A stretch of 64,000 nucleotides of DNA, from the NCBI RefSeq assembly GCF_011397635.1, contig NC_064770.1:25681103-25745102 (forward strand), in the 5' to 3' direction. Positions 1-11,000 of the stretch are shown one piece after another. Under the pieces are notes generated by a model. The model saw only the letters and a list, made by a program, of their open reading frames with translations, was not told where the DNA came from and searched no databases. Position 1 is the stretch's first letter, and each line of letters opens with the position of its first letter. Position numbers and translations under genes: made by a program. Source of the stretch: Epinephelus fuscoguttatus (taxonomy: Eukaryota > Chordata > Actinopteri > Perciformes > Serranidae).

Positions 1-1445
1 CAGTTTAATTTTTGCCTTCACTGGGCAAAAATCCTCCAATAACCTTTATGCGTATTGTAATTCAAGTGAACCCATGGCTCAGTTTTCAGGCTACATAACA
101 TTTAGCCTGTGATAGGAGACTTTGGCCAATCACAGGTCATTTCATAGATAGGGCCTTCATATTGGCTGTTCTACAAATGCTGCATGTGCACATCAAAGCC
201 TGATTCAATGGTTGAGGATCCTGTAGAGAAAGTTGCTAATCAACATTATCAACAGCTGCCTGCACTGCAAAGCAACCCAAAAAAGGAACAAAGACTTATC
301 AGAAAGAGAGTCTAATAGAGAATCTGAAAATAAACAAAATGAAACGTGTCAATGTGAAGTGTTTCAGAGATGGACGGAAAATGTTACTGATAGTTTAGCC
401 TTCTGCTAACTGGAGCTGAAGGCTCACGGATCTGGCTAATTCAAGTTCATGTGCATGTAGCTGACGTAATCAGAGCCTCGGATCACAGTGTGTTCTCCAC
501 CTCACTCCTCGCTGCTACAAATTACCTCGTCGGGATAAAAGTGGGCAGCAGCTCCTGAGACAGACCCCCAGTCAGCAGCCACAGCAACCTGAATCCAGCC
601 GGTGTAAACCCCAGCTCTGGGTAACTAGACAGCCCTGACTCTCCACTGGACAGCAAACCTTCTGCTGCTGTTACACAGGTTAGACCTGGTACTGCCTGTG
701 GCTACCAGCCCACTGTGACACCTGGTGAAGGGAGGTTTGTGCTGACCAAATCTGAGTTGCTACACCTGTTGGCCGAAGGTCTGACTCTCAAGCTGCTCTC
801 GTCCCTGGGAAGCTGTCCGCAGCAGCAGGCAGCAAGGCGGAAGGATTGTGGGGTGTTAAGATAGCTAATTCTTGTCTCATTTGTGGCCTGATAAACAGGA
901 AGAGCAGGGCATATGCACATACAGCAAGGAGCGGCAGCAACCCACTGTCCGACACCGGCTTTATGTTCTGAAACCATCTAAAAACTATGATGTTGGGCGA
1001 TATCGAGAAGACATGTTGATTAAGATCAACCTCGCTAGCAGTGTCTGTCTTGTCTATAGCGCTCGCCATTGTTCTCATTACTCCTCAGGGGTTCCAGTCA
1101 ACAGCTTGACAACAACTAGACAGTGACTTCAGTCCCACCCATGGTACTGATTGACTGTATTTTCTTGTAACTGAGAAACCGCTGTTTCATGTCACAATGC
1201 CAGACCAGAATCAGTCAACTCTAACTCAGTGGAGTGGGCGGATTCCAAGTACTGGACAGAGGCAAAGCGTGTGCATGTGCCTGTGGTCATCTGGTGGGAG
1301 GGGCTTTGGACGGAAAGAGAAAAGCTACAGGAGGAGTAGCTTTAAATGACCCACTATATTTTCCTGAATACACTTAATTAACCAGACTGATCACATGGTG
1401 CACAAAGTATAGAAGGTGCACACACACGCATACACACGCACATAC
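1..1445. other. Unassigned sequence, probably a large drc3 intron
   Basis: No exon matching the missing C-terminal third of Drc3 could be found here on the minus strand, so the next drc3 exon probably lies before the window and this stretch is intron. A block at about 700-1130 reads open on the plus strand for 84 codons from 872 and on the minus strand for 96 codons. It resembles no protein family I know and has the look of a dispersed repeat fragment. A short CA-rich run sits at 1420-1443, just beside the last visible drc3 exon. Confidence 0.4.
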
Positions 1446-3396
1446 CTCCAGCTCGCCAGCCATCTCAAACTCCAGCTCCATGAGGCTGTTACAGAGCAGG
1501 TCGATTTCATCATTACACTGGTCCATCTTAACCTTCAGCAGGTCCAGGTCGGATAACTGCTGCAGCTCCTCTGTCCTCTAGAAAGGTGTGCACACAGGAG
1601 ATATTCTTATTGTAACAGTCAGTAATAGCAAGTTTATCTAAATCCGTTTCAGCTCACCTCTCTGTGTTGCTGCTCAAAATTTGCCAATATCTGCGATGCA
1701 ATGCTCTGGTAGTACGTCACGGCCTTGTTCTGACCACTGAAGAAGGAAGTCACCTCTGTGTCTCTGCGCTTATGCTCAGCCAAACCAAATTCAAATAACT
1801 GCATACACAGCTTCACTATTTGTTGCTCGAATGTAATTGTAGGGTAAAGGAATTCAAACGCTCATATCCCCATTTTATATGTTATTATTAATACAACTGC
1901 ATGGATTAGAAAGCCAAAAAGACAAAGGATATGTTTGAAGCAATTGAGCCACTTCAGGCACACAGCATAGAGTCTCTGCCTCCGGATCGTCTTTGATCAT
2001 GCTCTTAAACAAGTGAGAGCCATTCAGGAACTCCACAAAGGCATCCTGCAGGGAGGAGGAACTGAGTTTACACACAGTATGTATACTCATTATGAGAGCT
2101 CAGTGGAAAATAACGTTAAATTACTGTGTGTAGTTTGACTTCAGCTTCCTGTCTTTGCTCAGCCTCAGTGGCTTCTTGCTTCTGCAGCTCCTCAAGTTTC
2201 ATCTTGAAGAGGACACTGCGGTATTTGGTAGACGCTTCATTTTTCTGCACATAGACACATGCTTTAGTTATACAGCATCAACACTGCAAACTGTAAATAG
2301 CCGAAAAGGAAATGACAGTTGATTGCGACTTAGGCCTGAGTCCAAACGCACCACTTTGTATACTTACTGTCTTCTCGTCAAGTGATTTGCTGTCTAGGTA
2401 CATCAAGTTTGGAAAGTGGGCTGCCATAAAAAACTTGTATTCGTCTTCCTTAGAGACGGGATTCCCACATAGGTTGATGCTGCGCAGGTTCTTGAACCCC
2501 CTGAGATAGAGCACCTTTGAAATGCATTTAACTTGCATTAGGTTATGTACAACATCCTGAAACTGCAAAACACAAATGTTACATGATACTAATGTGACAG
2601 AAAATTTTGTTACATTGTCCAACTGTCCGAGGTGGTTGTTAGCGATGAAGAAGAGGGTGATTTTCTCAAGTGTGTCCATGTTTTCAATGACAGAGATTCT
2701 GTTGTTGCACAAATTCAGCACTTCAAGCTTCCGCAGAGACTCCAGACCCTCGATTTTCTGTATGCTGTTGAATGACAGATCTAAAAGACACATTCAGAAT
2801 GACTGTTATTAATGCTGATGCCACAAGCTTCATGGCTTCTTTCGGACTGATAGGTTTAACATTATCTCTGTTATTAGAACCAAAAGGCAGCTGTTGCTGT
2901 TTTGGAGCTGAAGGACCAGCGTTCTAAAAGTAATGGAAGTAACTGATGGCTTGTTTGAAAATGTACTCAAGTATTTGATTACTCAAACAGCAAACTAACG
3001 TGTTAGGTTACTCGTTACTGCAAAAGTAATCAAAGTACTCTATGCGTTAGACCCAATATGAATACAAATGTTCATCTTACTAAGCCATGTCAGATTGAGC
3101 AGTTGGTCCAGGCCCTCCATCTTCTCTATTTGGTTGTTGTTCAACTCCAGCTTGGTCAAGGATGTGAATTCCCACAAGTGGTCAATCACCAGGATATCTG
3201 TAAACAAACAAGCTCTCACACACCTAAACCCCATACACATTCATGCACTGATTATTATTATTTTGTAAGTCTCACTTCTGTATCCCAGACGTAGTTGGAG
3301 GATTTCATTGAAGTTGATTCCCTCTGCCTGGAAAATAGGGCCAGTATCTTTGGAGGCTTCCTCCATTATTGCTGTCTTCAGACTCTCCTCATCCAT
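1446..3396 (-). CDS. drc3: Dynein regulatory complex subunit 3 (LRRC48), 3' part missing
   Basis: Drc3 is a leucine-rich-repeat subunit of the nexin-dynein regulatory complex, which links outer doublets in motile cilia and flagella and tunes dynein. Exons in transcript order: 3396-3276 (ATG at 3396), 3197-3081, 2780-2614, 2514-2368, 2244-2125, 2045-1933, 1832-1658, 1577-1446. Together they give 1092 nt, 364 codons, all junctions in phase. The LRR part reads DHLWEFTSLTKLELNNNQIE, then WLNLSFNSIQKIEGL, NLCNNRISVIENM and LYLRGFKNLRSINLCGNP, close to human DRC3. It is followed by the signature DAFVEFLNGSHLF and a coiled-coil ending LMELEFEMAGELE. Human DRC3 has about 523 residues, so roughly the last 150 lie outside. 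All junctions are GT-AG except the one between 1933 and 1832, which is AT-AC. The gene is divergent from tom1l2, as in mammals. Confidence 0.93.
1833..1932 (-). other. drc3: U12-type AT-AC intron of drc3
   Basis: The intron is 100 nt. Its 5' end on the coding strand is ATATCCTTT, an exact match to the minor-spliceosome AT-AC donor. Near the 3' end TTCCTTTACC matches the U12 branch-site consensus TTCCTTAAC with one change, and the intron ends in AATTAC 12 nt after the putative branch adenosine. Using these ends joins CTT CAA AC to A TTC GAG CAA, giving LQTFEQQIVKLC, which aligns without gaps to human LETYKDKFVIIC. No GT-AG pairing in this interval keeps the frame. Confidence 0.85.
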
Positions 3397-3651
3397 CCTC
3401 AGCAGAAGTTAATTTGGAGCTTGGTTAGTTCAGTTAAAGATGATGCTGAACAGAGAAAGAAGACATTTGATAGTGTAACGTTAGCTAAGATCACGTTAGC
3501 TGACACAGCTAAATGAATGAATGAGTTTATCAAATATTATTAGCCGACATTAAATACGCTGGCGACAATCACAAAATCTAGCAAAACCGTACAAGTTTTA
3601 GTAACGTTACCTTAATAAATTCAGCATCTACACTCTTACCTCTGTTGTACT

Positions 3652-3664
3652 GTTACATAGCAAC
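3652..3664. promoter_or_regulatory. Candidate RFX X-box upstream of drc3
   Basis: GTTACATAGCAAC is an imperfect palindrome fitting the X-box bound by RFX factors, which drive ciliary genes. It lies about 255 bp upstream of the drc3 start codon, a usual position for X-boxes of motile-cilium genes. The motif is seen directly. Its use is inferred from drc3 being an axonemal gene. Confidence 0.5.
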
Positions 3665-3839
3665 CAGCTTACTTTAAGCTGCGTTCAAGTACGTTCAAGA
3701 GCTTGTGTTAAAATAAACAACACACATCAAAGTAATGGTAAGCTATGATGAACTATGATTTTCTTTATTATGGCTGTGTGTATCATTTATTAATTAAGGA
3801 ACTATGAATATATGGAAAAAATATTGGTATTAATATCCT

Positions 3840-4530
3840 TTTTTTGATCGACAGCTCTTAAAAAAACTTTATTGAACAAATATACATACATTAACATTGT
3901 ATACACACAAAACTATAGGGTATATAGCCTACAGAGAAAAAAATAAAATAAAAAAACATAAGAAAAACAATGGATAATAATGTTTGATCGTTTTTATTGC
4001 CTTTTTATTCTTAAGGCCTCTTACTGAGGTGCCATATATTGTCGTTCTGGAGTCTTCCCTCCTTTTTGTGAATGTGAAATTTCCCAGTAATAAAATTAAT
4101 TGTACAAACAACAACAACAAAAACAAACAACCCCCGAAAAATATTCATGAAAATGTCAGTCTTCTACAATTGAATTGCTTGCCCAGTTTTTCTTCTTATA
4201 CATAAATATACCAAACTAATATATTTTATAGTTTCCTGGGCATTAATATACTATTTTTCGATCAACAGCCCCCAAATATTCATATATTAACATTACTTTT
4301 AGTGTAATCTCTAGTTATGCACTTATCTTAATGTATAACATTTTGTTTTTTGTCTTTTATGAGCTGCTGGACAGGTGAATTTCCTTTTGGGATAAATGAA
4401 GTTATTTCTATTCTATTTAATTCTACATACACACATTTACAGTTAAAAAAATCCACCTCATAACTTTCAGAACCACATGAAAAAGTCAGTCTCTTGTAAC
4501 TGAATTGCTTGCCCAGTAATTCTTATATAA
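3840..4530. repeat. Diverged direct repeat in the drc3-tom1l2 spacer
   Basis: Two modules occur twice in the same order. TTGATCGACAGC at 3845 recurs as TCGATCAACAGCC at 4258. A longer block starting AAAATGTCAGTCTTC at 4149 recurs as AAAAAGTCAGTCTC at 4479, both continuing into GAATTGCTTGCCCAGT. The two copies are about 330-410 bp apart and noticeably diverged. This could be a tandem duplication or two copies of one transposon fragment. The family was not identified. Confidence 0.5.
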
Positions 4531-4957
4531 AGTTGAACATCCACCCAAAAATATCGTGGTATACATATAGTGATCAGACAAATGGCCGATTGTTTCTTTT
4601 TCTAATGCACAGAAAGTATATTCAGAATTCAGAATATTCAATACCAAGTCCAAATCTCTCCAATGTATTTTTTCCTGGATATATTTGATGCAAGAATTCG
4701 AGGTAAACCTCCTTAATTTTATCATTAAGTCGAAATTTTTCCCCCATTTTAATTACTCAAGCTTTCCGTCAATTAATTTAATCCTACTGTGGCAGAGTTC
4801 CAGCTTATATGTGATCGCTGATGTATTTACTGGAACATTTATTCTTGGTAACATCAACTTCTCCGATGGCTGTGCATGGTTGTTGAACATAGCTTCAGTT
4901 TCTAAATATGACCGACATTGAATCCAGCCATTCATATTACAGCTTCTGTTTTTTTGA

Positions 4958-4984
4958 CCAATAGCATTCCTATGTGGGCGGGAC
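4958..4984 (+). promoter_or_regulatory. tom1l2 promoter elements: CCAAT box and GC box
   Basis: A CCAAT box at 4958-4962 (NF-Y type) and a GC box, TGGGCGGGAC, at 4975-4984 (Sp1 type) sit 63-89 bp upstream of the tom1l2 start codon. No TATA box is evident, as expected of a housekeeping promoter. The transcription start cannot be placed from sequence alone. Confidence 0.55.
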
Positions 4985-5046
4985 TTAGTAGCACCGCCTC
5001 TGGGCCTCAGCCTCTGTCATTCCCGAGCGGATTGTTTGTTGTCAAA

Positions 5047-8000
5047 ATGGAGTTCTTACTTGGAAATCCGTACAGCACTCCCGTGGGCCAATGTATAGGT
5101 ACGTTAGCCTTGGAATTATACGTTACACATGTAGTACTTATTCCACCACACATAATTTGAGCGTGGGCAAACATTAGACGTTTTACTACAAGGGTTTACG
5201 GTACGAAAATAGCGAGCTAGCAAGCATCATCGCAGCAAACGTCATCTACTTGGAATGAGCTAATGTTAGCCAGCTAACCTACCTAACTTAGTCCGCTGTA
5301 ATCACAAGTGCTTTACGGTGAATAACTCAGCATGTGTGTAACGTTAGGCAGTGTTGAAGGGAATTAAATGAGAGGCAGTGGCATGGGCAGTGTAGCGACA
5401 TACATGGCTTTAAGTGAAGTTAAATATGTCTCTCTGTCCTGAACAATAGTTGATCTCACTGCCTGGTCAGTCTGGTTGGTTTTAGTTTTAAATCTGAAGA
5501 CTGTGTTGTGGTGCTTATTTTTCTTGCAGTGATCAAAAGAGACATGTGGCCTACCACATCCCTTTGGTGTGGTTGCATCTCTCTTTGCATCTTGCATGTT
5601 TGAAAAACTGCTCAGAGATAAACAACCTATGACCCAGAACAGCTGTAACCAAGGCTTTGCTGTGCTTTTATCATGAGACAGTGACACCAGTATTGAGAGT
5701 AGCTTTCCTGTGAGATCTACAGAAAGGGTGCAGCAATGTACTTTTATATTTCCATCATCTAGTCAGGCTTAGTAATGAGGAAGTATCCACTCTGGATTGA
5801 CTAAATATCCCCCACCCAACGCCACTGTAACAACAACATCCTAACTGTTCTTTCCCTTTTTACAGAGAGACCACCATCTTTGGTTATGTTACCTTGACTA
5901 GGCTCTAATAGCATTTACTCTCTTTATTTGTAGACACTTTTAAACAGATTTTGAAAGCCTATGTGTATGCAGATGTGTAAACAGACCTAAAGATTTTAAG
6001 CAGCACTTCCTGTTTTATTAACGTGTAGTTTATTCCCCGCAAAACAGATGTGGACCAAACATTAATTTGCCACAATGCTGATTTGTGTTGTGAATACAGC
6101 AGCTGTCACAGAAGCATTTGTTGATTACATATTTATTCCTGTGAGTGCTGCTCTTTCATAAATCAGGGCCTGTCTGTGTAGATCTCAGACTTCCTCATGC
6201 TTTTTCCTAATCTGTTCCTCAATTTCAGGAGATAGAAACTAGATATGCTAGAAACAGTTTGGTGGAAAGATGTCTATAGGAGTTAGAGGGCCTTTGAATT
6301 GTCGTTGCCCACCACCCACTGGTCAGCTGCTGTGTGCCACATCATCCAAGATGGCCCTCAGCTACCAACTGTGAGCATCGTCTTGAGCATTTTCCTCTAC
6401 AGAGGTCCTTCTAGGTCATGCAGTGGGCTGTATGCAGCACATCTTGCATTTCCCCACTTTGCAGAGGTGGCTGTATCTCCAGCCTGATCTCTCCGGTTGA
6501 GTTGCAGCACTGAGCTGAGTTGTGCAGCCAGCTGTCTGTTTGGCTGTTAAGGTGGTACTGTACACCCCAGCAGTGGGGCAAAGGATCAACTTACCTGAAA
6601 CAATGAGAGAGAGGTCGACAGAGGAGCTGAGGAGGGATGCACTGTGAAGAACTTTATCGAGGTTTTTCATTTCCTAAGTGACTGAGAAGATGGTGGAGAG
6701 GTTAGAGGTGTTGAATGAATTTTCTTTTCAGTTTCTCATGGTGTAGTTTCATACTCAAGACCCAGTTACCTTCATCGCTATACCTTTTGTTCTTAAAGGT
6801 AAACCTATTGATGAGTGGCTATTTGCACAGCGAGCTAAAGCAACATAGCCTGGTCAGTTAGTGAGTGGTACTCATAATGCAGGGGTGCATTCACAGATTT
6901 TGACTGATTGAAACAAAAGAAGTTACAGTGCACCAGCAATGAATGGATGGAGAAGTGCATTAAAGGGAACTTCTCGTTTTAATGAAGCACTTTTTGTATA
7001 GGAATCGGTAGAGCTTTACAGTAATTGCCTGACGGCCAGTTTGCCATGTCGTCATTCAACACAACTCAGGTAAGGTTGTGTTGAAAGTGTTTAAGTATCA
7101 ACTTTAACACTTTTCTGATACCACTAAGGATGTCAGTGACTAATTTCCCTGATGTTTAAACAGAAGTTTAAACTCTCAAAGTAAGAAATCACTCATAAAA
7201 CTGTCAAAATTGAGCGTCATAGTCTATAGGCTTAAAGACTTGGCAAAAATATTGCCAATCACATTTTATACTTTGTGCGGTGCGTTATGTACGTTGAACA
7301 TTATCCTACAAAACATGACCTAATCATCTATTAGACTAATTTTGCACATTTCGGAATATCAAGTGTTTAAAATTGTATGATCCCTGTCAAGTATACATTT
7401 AATAGTAGCATCGATAGTATCGCAGCTATTAGTAAAGAAACCAAGACTGCACATATGAAACAGTGGGGAAGAAAATTAACCTGTCCTCATCCTGTGGTTG
7501 AAACAAACCCACAGCATGACTGGAGGTGCTCGTTCAGTGATTTTTTTGTCTTTACTGGCACTATGTGCAGGCTATTAATAAAATAAATGAATTAAAAAAA
7601 TAGGAAAAAATCACTGTATTATGCGTGCCAAGGACTGACTTTTCTTTTTGTCCTGTAATCGAGTTATTGAAAGTGTTTTATTCATTGGAGGATTGTATCA
7701 AAGTTTAAAATTCTAGTATTGCGACAACCTTAAACTCTTTTATCCACTCAAAATAAATTCCTAAATTTAAGAATTTCTATGCTAAAGAGCTCCGCACAGA
7801 ACCAGACTTTGCAACCATATTCATTACTTAGGCCTGTGACATTTGGCTATTAGCTGGTGTCAAACTTCTGCTACTGTTGAGGTACGAAGAGGAAGAAGTG
7901 AGCAAAATACATAAAAGGCAAAGGACAAGGACACGTGGCAAATGTGCAGAGAAAAGAAGTCTTAAAAGGACAAAACGTGGAGAGATGGGGCCAGCGAGGG

Positions 8001-11000
8001 ACAGAGATTTGTGGCTTTGTTGGCAGCGGATGGCACAGCCTGCCACCATTAAAGCCATGTGATCGACTGGCTTCACTGGTGTGTCGATTCCCAGGACTGG
8101 GGGGATTGACACAACACCATGAATGAATGCACTCAGCGGGCATTTAACTTCATTAGCAAGGCTCCAATTGCTCAGTGTCGTTCCAGCTCATTTCACAAAG
8201 AGAGATCAGATTTTTTTCCTCTTTTCTTTCCTCCTCCGCCACCCGTGCTCAGCCCTGTTTTGACCTGACAATCCACTTGAGGAGATTACATGGGATATCC
8301 AAGTGGCAGTAGCTGGTTAATGCCTCCAAATTTATGTGCAGTGTGTGCTTTATGTGCAGCCTAACTCCGAGACACAGCAGAGTTATTTAATGGTGCTCGT
8401 GTTGAAATTCCTTTCAACTCTTGTTATCTTTGTAGATTAGATAAGTGTGTTTGTAGGTGGGACTCAGAGTTTGCCAAAAAAAAAGAGAAGCCTGTCTCTT
8501 GGTGCTTGCCCAGTCTGTGACAAGTTGATTAGAGAGGGGAGGTAGAGCATGAATAAGTCATGGCTGTCAGGCTTGTCCAATGTTGAGCCTCCCAAAAGGA
8601 AGGCAACACGGCCCAGTGAGAGGCTCTTGGCCTGGGCATGACAGCCTGCTCAGGGCCTCTGGGCTTCAGGGAGAGAAGCTCCTCCTGTCCAAGCCCAAGA
8701 ATCGTCTAATGAGAATCTATTGAGTGTCAGTCACAGGAAGTCGGTCACAGCTCACTTCAGTAGAAAACCTTTTTCTGTTGCACTGTGAAATTCACCCCAG
8801 ATGACTGCGATCCTGAAAGATATCAGCTTTCACTGACATGATGGATGGATTCGGGGGACGGGAGAGGAAGGAGGAGACAGAGCGAGGAACGCAGTGATGA
8901 CTGCGATGCCACTTCATCACTGTAGCTTCTCACAGTCTGGATCACATTATTTCCCGGCTGTAGCCAAAATGCTATTAAATGGTAGGGTGGAGTTGGAAAG
9001 CAGACCCCTCTGGCTTCTGCTTTTCAGCTGTTATAGCAGATATGACTGAGTATATAGCCATGTAACACCCACAATCACTTTCACTTTCCTCCGAGATACT
9101 TGCTTCCCTCTTTCCAGCTGTCTGTTTTATTCATTTAGCTAATTCATAAGAGTTGGAGGCATCAGAGCAACAGGTGGTGGATGATATTTTACAAGGGTTT
9201 ATTGCGAGACTTTTGAGGTAACAGTTGCATGAAAAACTGTATTAAGTCTTATCCGTCTCCTGATCCTAGACCCAAGTTTTCATCCCCACCCTTCTGACCT
9301 TCTGACAGATTAGTTTTAATTTACGGGAGTAATGGATCTTGCTTGGACGGACTTGTTTTAGTCATTTAGTCAAGTTATTCTTGACAAAACCAGAACAAAA
9401 TACATTCAAGCCAGACATTGAAAGCCCTGAAACCATGTTCTCTCTCAAACACCTTTATACTATGATGATGAAGTCTTGAATACAGTATGACCTGCCAGAA
9501 TTGAACAGTTTTGGATGTTTCATTTAAGATTTTAAAAGTGTACAGTTGTCAGTTACTGCTTGTAAACATGCTCGCCAGCTGGTTAAGCATTTTATCTAAC
9601 TATATTTCCGTTTTTCAGCACCTTGTCTCACGGGTGCCTGCTGCTTACAGTCTTGTCCTTGGTCGCTACCTTTAGATAAAGCCCAGACCTCACCCAAGCA
9701 ATGCGGCAAGTGAAATAAAAAAACATTAATGTTGAAACCTTCACGCTTTATAATCTTACTCAGAAAGACATAAGATTTGAAGACAAGTTTTCAGGAGCTA
9801 TAAACTGTAGACATGCACAGTCTATTCAGCTGAGTGAGTATGGTTATAACTTATGATTTATTTTCCATTTTATCCACAGGAAAATTAGATTTTATTTGGC
9901 TGAATAAAAAGGGACATTAGAGAGAAACAGATCTCTGAAGTCTGTCACCACACGCTGACTTGCTTACACAACAGTTTTACTTTCCCTGTTATATAAACCA
10001 CGGGTCGCTTTAATAAGTGTGCATCGAGTTTAGCAAAGGCGACAACCACAGAGCCTGATGAAAATGCAGCATCATGTTCACTAGTGAGGCAGCTGGCGGG
10101 GTGCAAACAGTGGATCAGGTGTCAAAACCAAAATATACTTCAGTGTCAGCCACCCTCAGGTTTGGGTAGTTGAGTAGCCAAGAGTTAAATCACTGTTACT
10201 CAGATAAAAACAGTCGTATATTTCTTCACTGACTGCATTTTAACTGACATTATATTGTATTGTAAACAATGTTGGGTTTATGTAAAAAAAACATCAGCAC
10301 ATATTACTGTTAACTGATAAAAAAACCCCCCATTACATTAACATAAATAATTTGTTTAACTTTTTGTGATTTCCTCCAGAGAGGGCCACAGATGGAGGCC
10401 TGCAGAATGAGGACTGGACCCTCAACATGGAGATCTGTGACATCATAAATGAGACAGACGAGGGGTGAGCTGCTACACCTTCTAGTGGTTAATCGTTCTT
10501 GGGTTTTAATTGTCTTTATCAGCGTTCTGTAGGAAAAGACTGACTGAAATTGGTCAGTGCCACAACTTAATGGATCTTTCATTGTTTAGTCACACTGGCT
10601 GACTGAGTGACTCAAGCAGTTAATACACTGACCACTGCATTTCACCAGCAGACACCACAGTACAGACGGCCTTTTGTTTTCTGTAGGTGGCACTGACTGA
10701 GTGAATGAATGAATTCAAGTCTTATGTCAGTCTCCTGCATTAACACTGTGTTGATAGGGTGACCTCTAGCTCACCTGGTAGAGTGTGTGCCCCATGTAGG
10801 CTTGGTCCTTTGCAGCAACAAACCTTTCCTGTCTGACCTCAGCTGTACTGTCAACAAAGGTGAACACCCGCCAAAAAATACTCTTAAAAAAACAAAATAA
10901 AACTGTGTTTATAAGACACAATAGTGTGCAGCAGGGTTGATGTCAAAGTAAGCATCGCCCTGGTTCCTTTGTCAAAAAGCCTATGGGAATTTACCATTGG

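Larger units (their letters stand above)
3397..5046. other. Divergent intergenic region drc3 / tom1l2
   Basis: This AT-rich stretch separates the two start codons head to head. It holds the drc3 5' UTR and X-box, an old internally duplicated repeat (about 3840-4530), and the tom1l2 promoter at its right end. No coding exon was found. Short open frames here have no recognisable product. Confidence 0.6.

Noticed and set aside
2890..3050. Sequence with repeated AAGTA and AATCAAAGTAC motifs in drc3 intron 2, resembling an hAT-type terminus
   Set aside because: Too short and diverged to delimit, and no second end was found.
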